64,000 nucleotides of DNA from Candidatus Heimdallarchaeota archaeon (GTDB lineage Archaea; Asgardarchaeota; Heimdallarchaeia; JABLTI01), in the NCBI GenBank assembly GCA_030614005.1, contig JAUWKS010000004.1, positions 50,840 through 114,839 on the forward strand, given 5' to 3'. A program made the position numbers and the translations under genes. Positions within the stretch are counted from its first letter, which is position 1, and each line of letters starts with the position of its first letter. Below the pieces are notes generated by a model. It searched no databases, was not told the origin of the DNA, and saw only the letters and a list, made by a program, of their open reading frames with translations. Shown here piece after piece: positions 19,523 through 28,725 of this stretch.

Positions 19523-21838
19523 ATGCCATCCAATTCTAAGAAAGAAAAAAAGAGTGGAAAATCAAACATAAGAAAAGAAATGTCTGTACCAATAATACCC
19601 GAAATGATTGATGCAATTACAAGTTTAGGAAAAGGGGAGATTGAGGTACCAAAAGAAATAGTTGAAATTGAAGCTTTGATTTTTTCACGCGGGAAATTGA
19701 ACGCTCAATTCTTTAGAGGGATTAGAAAAAGATATGTCGTTCCATCATGGGTAGAGATGATGCTTTCACCAAAAAGTAAAGGGTGTGTTTCACTAGGGCA
19801 TAGCTCATGGTTTATCAATTCAAATTATCGCGATTGGATAGCATTTGGAGGTATTGATTGTCATTCAGAAGGAATTATCACAAGTAAAGGACTAGTTGTT
19901 CCAATAATTGATGGTTATGGACTACTCTCGGGAGCAATTATTGAAGATAAAGCATATTATATCACTCAAAATGGTTCTTCAACTCAAGAATTGTTGAATG
20001 GTTATTTGCCCATTGGGATAAATAAGTGGAAAATCAAAAAACAGTCTTTTGAGCAAATAGTGTACGGTGGCAAATCCGGAAAAGGAGAGGTAGGTGTTCT
20101 TTCTTTTGAGAATAAAACCACATCTAAAAGCAACTTAGTACTATCTGTAAGACCATTTAATCAAGAAGGAGTTTCATTAATTCACTCAATCACTTATAGG
20201 GAAAAAGACCAAGCAGTATTCATTAACAAAGAATTAGCTTTTAGGTTAATAGAAAAACCGGAGAAAATTGCTTCAGCTAATTATCATAACAATGGTGATT
20301 CTGCAACAAAGCTTCTTTCATTAGGAAAGAGACTTGATTCAGAAGAAGTTACAATTACTTGTTCCGTAGGTTTCGCTAATATGACTTTCATTTTTCCAGA
20401 AAGTCTTCAAAAAATGAAAGCTTTCATTAGAATGTCAAATGAACCATTAGAAGCAGCGCCAGTTTTAGACAAAATAAAGTTCCAATGGGAAGAAAAATTA
20501 TCTCAAGGGTTGATTTTGAAAACAGGTAATAAAGAAATTGATCGATTATATTTAGCCAGCTTGTCAAATCTCCTCCTCTTAACGGATCCTGGTACTATAA
20601 CTCCTGGTCCTACAAAATATCATCGATTTTGGTGCAGAGATGCAGCCTTTCTTATCAATGCTTTAGATAAAACTGGTTATCATCAATATGCTAGAGAGGC
20701 TCTAAATCAATTTATCATAAGACAAAGAAAAGATGGTTTTTATTATAGCCATGAAGGGGAATTTGATTCAAATGGGGAAGGAATTTGGGCTTTCGCAGAA
20801 CATATTAAATTTACAAAAAGTACATTCTGGTTAGAAAAAATATACTATTCAATCGAGAGAGCAGCTTTATGGCTAATAAAAACTAGAAAGCTTGAGAAGA
20901 AAGAAGCAATCAAAGGAAAAGAACATTTAGTTAAGGGATTATTACCTCCTGGTTTTAGTGCGGAGCATTTGGGACCTTGTGATTATTTCTATTGGGACAA
21001 TTTCTGGGGTGTTGCAGGATTAAGAGAAGCTGTTTATTGCGCAAAAGCGCTTAAAGCTCCATCATTAAGCATATTGGAAAAAGAGTACAAAGAATATGAA
21101 AAGGATCTACTCACAAGTCTTGAGAAGTTGTATGAAAAATTCCAATATTTACCTGTTGGACCCTATAGAGAATGCGATAGTGCAATGATTGCAAACCTGT
21201 GTGCTTGGCATCCAACTAAAGTTTTGGATGGAAATAACGAGATGGTATCCAAAACTGCTGATATAATCTATCAAGAATTCACTCATAATGGTGGGTTTTT
21301 CCATGAAGTTGCTTGGAATTGTTTTGGTACATATTTAACTATGCATTTAGCGCAAGTGTTTGTTGCTCAAAATAATGGTGAAAAGGTGAAAGAATTAATT
21401 GATTGGTTAGTAAAATATCAAACATGCCCTATGGGGTGGGCGGAAGGGATTAGCCCTCAAACAATGGAAGGAGGTATGGGAGATTCACCACATGGATGGG
21501 CAAGTGCAGATTGGATTTTCCTTTTACGAAATATGTTTGCATATGAGACGAAAAATGGGTCTCTAAGATTGCTGTCTGGGTATCCAGAAACATTCTTACA
21601 ACAAGGAATATCAACTAACAAATTAAAAACTCATTTTGGTGAGTTAGAAATATCTGCTTTATTGGAAGAAAACAAACTATCAATCAGTTTGAATTGCAAA
21701 CTGACTATTCCATTTATTGAAATTATGACTTCAAGACCTGTGAAATCTGTTGCAGTAGATAACGGAAAAGGAGAAATTATTGAAGAAAAATGTGTTAGGA
21801 TTGATAAAGATGCAAAGAAAATAACAATCAATTTTTGA
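19523..21838 (+). CDS. Six-hairpin glycosidase-like protein (GH15/debranching-enzyme related)
   Basis: 771 residues without a signal peptide. The N-terminal half is beta-rich. From about residue 340 an (alpha/alpha)6-barrel follows with FWCRDAAFLINALDKTG, a form of the WxRD motif of glucoamylases and glycogen-debranching enzymes, then GIWAFAEHIKF, DYFYWDNFWGVAG and MGWAEGISPQ. Several acidic residues in these loops could be the catalytic pair, but I cannot assign them. Probable role: hydrolysis of an alpha-glucan or another cytoplasmic glucoside. No glycogen operon surrounds it. It uses TGA as stop, which shows TGA is an ordinary stop codon here. Confidence 0.72.
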   Translation: MPSNSKKEKKSGKSNIRKEMSVPIIPEMIDAITSLGKGEIEVPKEIVEIEALIFSRGKLNAQFFRGIRKRYVVPSWVEMMLSPKSKGCVSLGHSSWFINSNYRDWIAFGGIDCHSEGIITSKGLVVPIIDGYGLLSGAIIEDKAYYITQNGSSTQELLNGYLPIGINKWKIKKQSFEQIVYGGKSGKGEVGVLSFENKTTSKSNLVLSVRPFNQEGVSLIHSITYREKDQAVFINKELAFRLIEKPEKIASANYHNNGDSATKLLSLGKRLDSEEVTITCSVGFANMTFIFPESLQKMKAFIRMSNEPLEAAPVLDKIKFQWEEKLSQGLILKTGNKEIDRLYLASLSNLLLLTDPGTITPGPTKYHRFWCRDAAFLINALDKTGYHQYAREALNQFIIRQRKDGFYYSHEGEFDSNGEGIWAFAEHIKFTKSTFWLEKIYYSIERAALWLIKTRKLEKKEAIKGKEHLVKGLLPPGFSAEHLGPCDYFYWDNFWGVAGLREAVYCAKALKAPSLSILEKEYKEYEKDLLTSLEKLYEKFQYLPVGPYRECDSAMIANLCAWHPTKVLDGNNEMVSKTADIIYQEFTHNGGFFHEVAWNCFGTYLTMHLAQVFVAQNNGEKVKELIDWLVKYQTCPMGWAEGISPQTMEGGMGDSPHGWASADWIFLLRNMFAYETKNGSLRLLSGYPETFLQQGISTNKLKTHFGELEISALLEENKLSISLNCKLTIPFIEIMTSRPVKSVAVDNGKGEIIEEKCVRIDKDAKKITINF

Positions 21839-21958
21839 CTTGTATATTTGAAGAAGAATTTCTTTAAATAAGAGAAAAACACTTAGCTAACAAAGAAAAG
21901 GCTTCAATAACGAATTCTTTTTGCGAAAAGGTATTATTTTAGTATTCTAATCTTATTC

Positions 21959-21980
21959 TGATTTAATTTACATTAAATCA
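21959..21980. promoter_or_regulatory. Inverted repeat upstream of the geranylgeranyl reductase gene
   Basis: Perfect 9-bp arms TGATTTAAT and ATTAAATCA with a 4-base spacer, centred about 47 bp before the ATG at 22017. The arms contain TTTAAT, which may double as a TATA element. It could be an operator or simply AT-rich symmetry. Confidence 0.35.
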
Positions 21981-22016
21981 AATTACAGCTATTTCAAATA
22001 ATAGGTAAGGAATTGT

Positions 22017-23276
22017 ATGACAACTATAAATGACAATCATATTTATGAAGTGGGTATTGTAGGTGCAGGACCAGCAGGAGCGTCTTGTGCGTATTATTTA
22101 GCGAAATTTGGTATAGAGGTCGCACTTTTTGAGAAGAAGAAATTTCCAAGAAAAAAGGTTTGTGGAGATGCAATAACTGTACGCGCTCAAGATCATTTGA
22201 AGCGGATGGGTGTGTTGCAAGAGATACTCAAAGAGAAAAAAGGTAATTGGGCAGCACTGGGCGGTATTGTAAGTCCAAGTGGTATAGAATACTATGGCGA
22301 TTCTTCTAATGAAGTCAAAGGTCAACATCTTGTAATCGCTATCAAAAGAGAAATTATGGATGAAAAAATTGTTAGAGCTGCGACCAATGCAGGTGCTAAA
22401 TTATTTGAAAATATCAGTGTTTCAAATGTGAATTTTTCTGTGTCTGAAAAGTGTTGGTTAGTAAAAACTGAAAATATTAAGAAATCATTCAAAGTTCGTA
22501 TGCTTGTTATAGCTGATGGTGCAGCATCAAAGCTTGCGAGGTCTCTTGGATATGTAGATGGTCCTCCAGAGGCTACTTGTAGTAGTGTCTATATCGAAGC
22601 TGGCACACATACCTTTGAGCAAGATGGTGTATGTTATTATCCATCAAAGCTTGTACCAGGCTATTGTGCCTTATTTAAAGAAGCGGATGGTGATTTAGTT
22701 TATTGTTGTTACATTATCCCAGGAGGAGAGTGTGATAAGGGAGATTTAGTAAAAATGCATCATTCGCTGATAAAGGATGACCCCTTCATCAGTAAAGCTA
22801 TTGGTCCCAATGCCAAAATCGAAAAAATGAAAGCAGCACCAATTCGATTTGGTGGCATTCCACAAAGTTATGATAATAATCTATTAATTGTGGGAGATGC
22901 TGCGGGACAAATCGATCCTCTTACTGGAGAAGGAATTCAATATGCTATGGATGCAGCTGAATATGCAGCAAATACAATAACAAAAGCAAACAAAAAAGGA
23001 AATTATTCTAAGAGATTATTAAAGGGTTATCAAAGAAAATGGATGAAATCCTTTGGCAGAGATTTCAAATGGTCACAAAGAATGGTTAAGGTTTGTACCA
23101 GATATCCAATCTTTCTTGATGCATTTGCTTCAGCGAGTAACAGAAAAGGTGACAAATTCATGACTGTGTGGGGTAAGATTATGACAGGCTCAAAGAGTAA
23201 GCTTAATTTCTTCTTACCAAAGCTAGCTTTTCCCTTAGTTGTTGAAATAATCCGGTTAAAACTGAAAAAGAAATAA
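22017..23276 (+). CDS. Geranylgeranyl reductase family FAD oxidoreductase
   Basis: Probable digeranylgeranylglycerophospholipid reductase, which saturates archaeal isoprenoid lipid chains. The N-terminal FAD motif is VGIVGAGPAGASCAYYLAK, followed by KKVCGDAI, which carries the family's KxCGD motif. A second FAD motif is LLIVGDAAGQIDPLTGEGIQYAM. 419 residues fits the family. A GGTAAGGA ribosome site precedes the ATG and a perfect inverted repeat lies further upstream. It is monocistronic; the AAA+ gene converges on it. A different isoprenoid or quinone substrate is possible. Confidence 0.88.
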   Translation: MTTINDNHIYEVGIVGAGPAGASCAYYLAKFGIEVALFEKKKFPRKKVCGDAITVRAQDHLKRMGVLQEILKEKKGNWAALGGIVSPSGIEYYGDSSNEVKGQHLVIAIKREIMDEKIVRAATNAGAKLFENISVSNVNFSVSEKCWLVKTENIKKSFKVRMLVIADGAASKLARSLGYVDGPPEATCSSVYIEAGTHTFEQDGVCYYPSKLVPGYCALFKEADGDLVYCCYIIPGGECDKGDLVKMHHSLIKDDPFISKAIGPNAKIEKMKAAPIRFGGIPQSYDNNLLIVGDAAGQIDPLTGEGIQYAMDAAEYAANTITKANKKGNYSKRLLKGYQRKWMKSFGRDFKWSQRMVKVCTRYPIFLDAFASASNRKGDKFMTVWGKIMTGSKSKLNFFLPKLAFPLVVEIIRLKLKKK

Positions 23277-23302
23277 GTATATGAGTAGAATATTTACTCA
23301 TA

Positions 23303-24565
23303 TTATTCTTCTTTTGAATCTCTTGCATCTTCAACTAATCCTAATTCTTCGGCAAAAATCAATTTGAGCTCTGGTTTTATCTCAAAGGATACAATTCTAC
23401 CGTCTCGATGTTTATTCAGGAAATTTAGTGCAGCCATTTGGTTGAGATACCGTGAGAGATTTCCTTGATCCATACCAAGTTCATCAGAGAGAGAAGTTCC
23501 TACAACAGGTCCTCCTCCTTTTTCACTAATAATGCATTCCAAAATATCTCTCATTTTAGGTGTTAGAATTTGCTTAATACGTTCACTTTGAGCATCCTTC
23601 AGTTTCTCTCGAGCAAATTCCACTCCACCCTCAACAGAAGGAAGGTCTACTTTTTTGAGGTTATTTTGAGCTGTAACATCTAATATAGATCTTAAAACTA
23701 GTAACAACATTCGCGGATTCCCAGTAGCATACTCCTTGTTTACTTTCGAAATAATGGATTCATCAAAAGGTGAAAGATTATCAGGTTCTTCGGGACGAAA
23801 TGCAGCTAATCTTTTTTGAATAATAGCTATTGCGATTTTATCTGAAACAGGTTTGAACTCAATTTCAACATGAACTCGAGTAGCTACAGCAGGATGAATC
23901 TCCTTCAAGGAAGCCCAAGCATTTGGTGTGGAACAAATCACTGTAATATGTCCCGGAATACCAACAGCATGGCTCAAATATTCACGCAAAATTTCGAATG
24001 TTTTTCTAATCTCGCGTTGTATACTGGCTTCAATTATTTCTTCGAATTCATCTATAATCAGCCCTGAGAGTAAATCATTAGCACTAATTTTTTTGAAGAG
24101 CTTAGCTAAATCTTTTCCTGCTTGAAAAGGTTTGAATTTCACATCGGGTAGAGAAGCAATTCCACGATAATGTTCCCATAGTTGTTCAGCATATTCTCGC
24201 AATTCTTCTGGAACATCTTCGTTATCCATTAGTGGAATACAAACACTTTCAAAAAGTGCATAGGTTACAATACCCGGAGTTCCACCAGGTAATTTTGTAT
24301 AAAAAATTAATGCTTTTTTTCGTTTTAATGTCTCAATAATAGAACTTGCTCGTATAGATTTTCCAGATCCATATTCACCTATTAGAGCAACAGTAGCAGA
24401 ACCACCATTAAGTATTGTAGATAAATTAGAAGCTATCTTCTTATCTGCAGCAGTAATTACATGCATCTTAACAATTTCTTCTGCAGTCATCGATTCCGCG
24501 GATATTTTATCGAAAGGATTTCTATGGAGCTTATATTTTTTCAAGTATTTTTCTTCACTCAGCAT
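23303..24565 (-). CDS. Orc1/Cdc6-like AAA+ ATPase with C-terminal winged helix
   Basis: About 420 residues. Walker A is GEYGSGKS, Walker B LIIDEFEEI, sensor 1 lies around VICSTPNAW, and a sensor 2-like NPRMLLLVLR precedes a C-terminal winged helix (LGMDQGNLSRYLNQMAALNFL). The order AAA+ then wHTH matches archaeal Orc1/Cdc6 and related STAND-like ATPases. The sequence is not a textbook Orc1, and I cannot tell an initiator from a regulatory ATPase. ATG 24565 (MLSEEKYLKKYKLHRNPFD) is preferred because the Asn-Pro-Phe segment is typical of such N termini; ATG 24595 adds ten residues. No origin-like repeats were seen next to it. Confidence 0.7.
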   Translation of the reverse strand: MLSEEKYLKKYKLHRNPFDKISAESMTAEEIVKMHVITAADKKIASNLSTILNGGSATVALIGEYGSGKSIRASSIIETLKRKKALIFYTKLPGGTPGIVTYALFESVCIPLMDNEDVPEELREYAEQLWEHYRGIASLPDVKFKPFQAGKDLAKLFKKISANDLLSGLIIDEFEEIIEASIQREIRKTFEILREYLSHAVGIPGHITVICSTPNAWASLKEIHPAVATRVHVEIEFKPVSDKIAIAIIQKRLAAFRPEEPDNLSPFDESIISKVNKEYATGNPRMLLLVLRSILDVTAQNNLKKVDLPSVEGGVEFAREKLKDAQSERIKQILTPKMRDILECIISEKGGGPVVGTSLSDELGMDQGNLSRYLNQMAALNFLNKHRDGRIVSFEIKPELKLIFAEELGLVEDARDSKEE

Positions 24566-24731
24566 GTCATCATAAATAGACAAGCAATTCACCAACGGTA
24601 AGTTATTTCGCTTAAATTACAGGAGCTTTAGAGGTTGATTTTTTGCTAAATATAAAGGAATAATGTTCTATCAAGTAAAAGAATGTTGTTATTTGTAGTA
24701 TTTGAAAAAAAAGTATAATTAGGAAAAATAA

Positions 24732-25172
24732 TCAGCTATTTTTCCTATAGCTATATGCATTACCTATATCGCTAGGTAATAGCTTTTTATAATTGACATA
24801 AAATTCAATAAAAAGTCCACAGAAAATCAAATTGATTACACCCATAAGAAATAGTGGCCATGCAATTATCCCCAAAATAAAGGAACCCAATATTAGTATA
24901 AAAAAGCCAAATTTGGCCATCAGACCAGTGGATACAACTAAATGATTTTTTGTTATATCTAATCCTACTAGAAAATATTTGATGCCAGACATACCAGCTA
25001 AAATCAAGAAAGCATACAGCCAAAAATAGATTTCCCTAGTGTGTTGGAACAAACCAAAGAATGGTAAGAAACCAGAAATTAAAGGAGCAAAAATTCCGAA
25101 AACTAGAACTGTGCTAATATTCCAAAATCCTGCAACAATAAACAGATATTTGTAATAGATTGCTTTATTCAT
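24732..25172 (-). CDS. Small four-helix membrane protein, unknown
   Basis: 146 residues with four predicted membrane helices (about residues 8-32, 47-65, 80-100, 104-128) and a basic, Tyr-rich tail. It resembles many uncharacterised archaeal small membrane proteins; no motif allows a function. It is separate from the AAA+ gene by about 135 bp and is followed by the degraded region at 25.3-26.9 kb. Confidence 0.6.
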   Translation of the reverse strand: MNKAIYYKYLFIVAGFWNISTVLVFGIFAPLISGFLPFFGLFQHTREIYFWLYAFLILAGMSGIKYFLVGLDITKNHLVVSTGLMAKFGFFILILGSFILGIIAWPLFLMGVINLIFCGLFIEFYVNYKKLLPSDIGNAYSYRKNS

Positions 25173-25296
25173 ATTTCCACGCCCAATGTTTGTTTTAAGA
25201 TAATTTTAATGATCAATTACTATATAGTAATGATAATAAGAACTATTTTTAATAACCTTTCGAGAAGGAATTAATGTCTAAATAATTTTTCAATGA

Positions 25297-25698
25297 ATTC
25301 TAATAGTTTTTTTACAAGAAATTATCCAAAATAGAGTGAGAGGTGAAGGATATAGATGGAAGATAGAACCCATATCCTTCCTGGGCACCTCCCTCGGTAA
25401 ATTTCTCACTCTCTGAAATCTTCGCCTTGGAACATTAATACTTAGTAAGGAATTAGGTGATAAGGATGTTCTTCTAGAAAACCTAATTGATATCTCTAGA
25501 TGTAAACAGCAATTAGCTTTATTTGATGATAGTTTGAATAGTCTTGATAGAGCAAAGGAGCTACTCAAAACTATTGAAGACATAGAAAATCGTGAGCTTA
25601 TTAGAGAAAAAATAACTATGCAACATGGAGAACTTCTAGGACGTATAGATAATTGGGATATGTTCATCCGGAGATATTATGAATTTCTTAAAGACTAA
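25297..25698 (+). pseudogene. Helical (TPR-like) gene fragment with in-frame TGA
   Basis: One frame is open from 25297 to TAA 25696-25698 except for a TGA at 25414-25416. The downstream part (93 codons) reads like an alpha-helical repeat protein (ISRCKQQLALFDDSL, SLDRAKELLKTIEDIENREL). No ATG, GTG or TTG with a ribosome site introduces it. This suggests a decayed remnant of a TPR-like protein rather than a functional gene. Its stop overlaps the end of the broken oxidase on the other strand. Confidence 0.4.
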
Positions 25699-26915
25699 AT
25701 TATTAGCTCTTCTGCATCAACTACTCTTTTCTTAAGAGATAAATTATTTACTTGGAATTTTGTTCCATCAAATAATTCTACTTTTTCAAGACCTAATGCT
25801 TTAGCTGCGGAAATCCGACCTATTGCATCTGCTTTCATTATTCCTGACCCTGATGTACCACTGACCCATTGAATATTGGATACCTTCTCTATAACTGGAT
25901 TCTTATCAGGTCAATAATAAGCGTAATAACCAGCCCATTTTGAAAAAATTTTGAGTTCTTTTAATTTAGGAAAGTAATGTTGCAAAACAGGTTTAATGGC
26001 AAATTCGAAATATTCTTGATCAGCGTCTGGTGGAAAGTTTTTCATTTGATAGGGATTTCCTAATTCATTTGCACAACCTACCATTATAATTCCATTTTGT
26101 AAAACAGGTTTGACATATACTCCTCCTATAGGAAGTATGAAGATTGGTGTGCTTTCTTTTGGATTTGAAACAATTTGTATTGGATCTAATTTTAGAGTAT
26201 ACATTTGACGTTTTTGAGGATAAATTTGGGAAGCTATACCTACTGGAGCTAATAGATCATTTGTCCATGCGCCAGTTGCAAAAAGGAAATTAGTAGCTGC
26301 AAACACATCACCGTTTTGATCAGTTATTGAAAGAAGTTTTACATCGGACCATGATGGAAAGTGTCGTTCTTCTTCAGATAGTGACAATTTCTGAATGCTT
26401 TTTTCCAAAGCTATTCTTCCACCTAATGCTTCAAATTGCTTTGAATAGTATTTTGCCAAATTAATTGCAGATAATGAACCACATCTGTGTCCATAAATTG
26501 CTTGATGAATTTCAGGAAAATCATCTGATGAATTAAAATTTAATTGAAGGTTTTTAGAAAATTCATTTGGAGAAAGTATATCGAATGTATCTGATTGATC
26601 ATTTAGCTTTTGTAATCCTTTCTGAGATTTTTTCCAATCATTTTGTGAGAACATCCAAAGATAGCCCAGATTTTTAAGACCAATCTCGCTAGCAATTGTT
26701 TCATAAAAACCTATTGAACTGGTAGAAAGCACTAAGCTTGACTTGGATGAAAACAGATTTCGATAAAGTGCTGCACTTCTTGAAGTATTTCCTGCAGCAA
26801 TTTTTGAAAACTTATCGATGAGAAGTATTTTTTGTTTTGGAGAATATTTCTGTAAGTAATAAGCGGTACTTGCACCTATGACTCCAGCACCTACAATGAT
26901 TGTATCAAATTTCAT
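25695..26915 (-). pseudogene. FAD-dependent amino acid/amine oxidase (DAO family) interrupted by TGA
   Basis: The N-terminal FAD motif (TIIVGAGVIGASTAYYLQK) and the DAO-type core (YPQKRQMYTLKLDP, LPIGGVYVKP) are intact for 334 residues to a TGA at 25911-25913. The same frame continues for 71 more codons to TAG at 25695-25697 and encodes exactly the missing C-terminal FAD-binding part: PDKNPVIEKV and GTSGSGIMKADAIGRISAAK, the usual family ending. Either the gene has a nonsense mutation, the base call is wrong, or the stop is read through. Without the C-terminal segment, FAD binding would be impaired. Substrate unknown (sarcosine/D-amino acid/glycine oxidase-like). Confidence 0.75.
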
Positions 26916-27050
26916 TTCAGAACGTCCAAAAACAACTTGTGCTAAACAAAAGCAAATATCTGATACCTAATGTGAAATATAAAGATTATATATGAGTGAG
27001 AAAAATAAGAAAGAAAAAGTAAGAAGAGAATAATTCTCTTAATACTAATC

Positions 27051-28703
27051 TTATACTAAGAAATTAGTTGGGATAATCCTGTCCTTATGTTCTTGTCTGG
27101 AATAATCTGGGAAGAGAATTGGAGAGGGAGGATTCTTTACTTTGTGTTCATCACAAAGGGCATTGTATTTTGTAATATGGTCAAGAGTCAATTTGCCTAG
27201 AGAAACTTTTGGTATACTCTTAGCTGTAGTGATACCTGCTGCTCTTCCGAATACACTAATTTCTAGCAAACTGTTACCCATTAGACGATTACTTCCATGT
27301 GTACCACCACAAACTTCACCAGCAGCATAGAGGTTTTTCACTGCGGTTGCAGTGTTTTCATCAATTGCTAAACCACCGTTTTGATAATGAAGTGTTGGAT
27401 AAATCAAGATTGGATCTTCAATCATGTTTACGCCAAAGCGTTCGAATTGTCTAACCATAGCAGCGAAATTCTTTGCAATAGTGCCTTCTCCATGAATTTG
27501 ATCAATCAATGGGGAATCTAACCATAAACCAGGTTGCCCTGAGGGAGTTACTAGTCCATTATTTCTTCCACCACATTCTCTAATGATCAAGCTTGCTTCA
27601 ACATCTCGTGTCTCGAGTGGGAAACAGAATTGTTCACCATTTTTATTTAGCACTTGAGCACCTTTTCCTCGCACTTTCTCAGTTACTAATAAACCGACAA
27701 TTTGTTCTGGGAATGCAGCTCCAGTTGGATGGTATTGAACGGATTTCATTAACTTCAAGGGCGCACCAGCACGATAACCCATTACGCAGCCATCAAATGT
27801 TGCGCCATAATGGTTTGATGTTGGGAAGCCTTGAATATGTAATCGACCAAAGCCACCTGTGGTTACAACAGTTGCTTTAGCTTTTACGGTGATGTATTCC
27901 TTACTATCAAGATTTAGTAAAACAGCACCAGCAACTTGTCCTTTGTCATCTTTAATGAGCTCTACTGCTGGAGAGAATTCAATGATAGGAATTTCTTTAT
28001 TGAAAACTTCATCTCTCAAAGTCTTCATGATTTCTGCACCAGTGAAGTCTTTGGCGAAATGCATTCTCTTTCTGGAAGTTCCTCCACCATGAATAGCATC
28101 CATGGTTCCATCGTCGAACTTATCAAACATCATACCAAGTTTTTCGTACCATTGAAGTAATAATGGAGCATCACGTACTAATCTTCTAGTTAATGGAGGA
28201 TCATTTTCATAATGTCCACCACCAATAGCATCTAGATAGTGAATTGCTGGACTATCTACTTCTCTTACAGCTGCTTGTATTCCACCTTGAGCCATAGTAG
28301 TGTTTGAATCACCCATTCTTAATTTTGTAGCAATCAGAATGTTTTCAGCTTTCACACCGTTTTTTATTGCCCAGAGTGCAGCATTTGCTCCAGCACCACC
28401 ACCACCAATGATCAAAAGATCAACAACGAAATCAATTTTGTTGAGATCAACTTTCTTGGGGTCTAGTACTGATTTTGTTTCAATTATCTTTGCAACTTCA
28501 AGAGGAACTACTTCACCTTTTGAAACACCAAAACGCAGACTTGCTTTCTGTGCCTTAATGAAATCAGGATGGTAATTATTCAACACATCATCAATTTCAT
28601 CTGGTGAACAGTGGTCCATTGTTACTTTTAATCGTTTTTCACGAGTTTTTTCAACTATTTTGATTGATTCTCGCATATAGTCTGGATAAGGATCGTTTAC
28701 CAT
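27051..28703 (-). CDS. tfrA: Fumarate reductase/succinate dehydrogenase flavoprotein (TfrA-like)
   Basis: A 550-residue flavoprotein that interconverts fumarate and succinate. FAD motif IIGGGGAGANAALWA is preceded by about 95 residues of N-terminal extension. TTMAQGGIQAAV stands where SdhA proteins have a His for covalent FAD, so FAD is probably noncovalent, as in TfrA and L-aspartate oxidase. Catalytic-region motifs include HGGGTSRKRM, QYHPTG and a final GGTHGSNRLMGNSLLE. It is the last gene of the thirteen-gene operon, after the SdhB-like and HdrB genes, which points to a thiol:fumarate reductase type enzyme rather than membrane SDH; no SdhC/D gene is present. Aspartate oxidase is excluded by context only. 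Confidence 0.85.
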   Translation of the reverse strand: MVNDPYPDYMRESIKIVEKTREKRLKVTMDHCSPDEIDDVLNNYHPDFIKAQKASLRFGVSKGEVVPLEVAKIIETKSVLDPKKVDLNKIDFVVDLLIIGGGGAGANAALWAIKNGVKAENILIATKLRMGDSNTTMAQGGIQAAVREVDSPAIHYLDAIGGGHYENDPPLTRRLVRDAPLLLQWYEKLGMMFDKFDDGTMDAIHGGGTSRKRMHFAKDFTGAEIMKTLRDEVFNKEIPIIEFSPAVELIKDDKGQVAGAVLLNLDSKEYITVKAKATVVTTGGFGRLHIQGFPTSNHYGATFDGCVMGYRAGAPLKLMKSVQYHPTGAAFPEQIVGLLVTEKVRGKGAQVLNKNGEQFCFPLETRDVEASLIIRECGGRNNGLVTPSGQPGLWLDSPLIDQIHGEGTIAKNFAAMVRQFERFGVNMIEDPILIYPTLHYQNGGLAIDENTATAVKNLYAAGEVCGGTHGSNRLMGNSLLEISVFGRAAGITTAKSIPKVSLGKLTLDHITKYNALCDEHKVKNPPSPILFPDYSRQEHKDRIIPTNFLV

Positions 28704-28725
28704 GTTCTTTACACCTCAGTTCCTC

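Noticed and set aside
23303..24565. BREX or other defence ATPase
   Set aside because: No other defence gene lies near; the single methyltransferase is 28 kb away.
25290..25667. 125-codon minus-strand frame
   Set aside because: Ser/Arg-rich composition typical of an antisense shadow; the plus-strand frame is the more protein-like one.
25911..25913. TGA reassignment or selenocysteine in the oxidase gene
   Set aside because: Other genes in the window end at TGA, and DAO oxidases have no known selenocysteine position.
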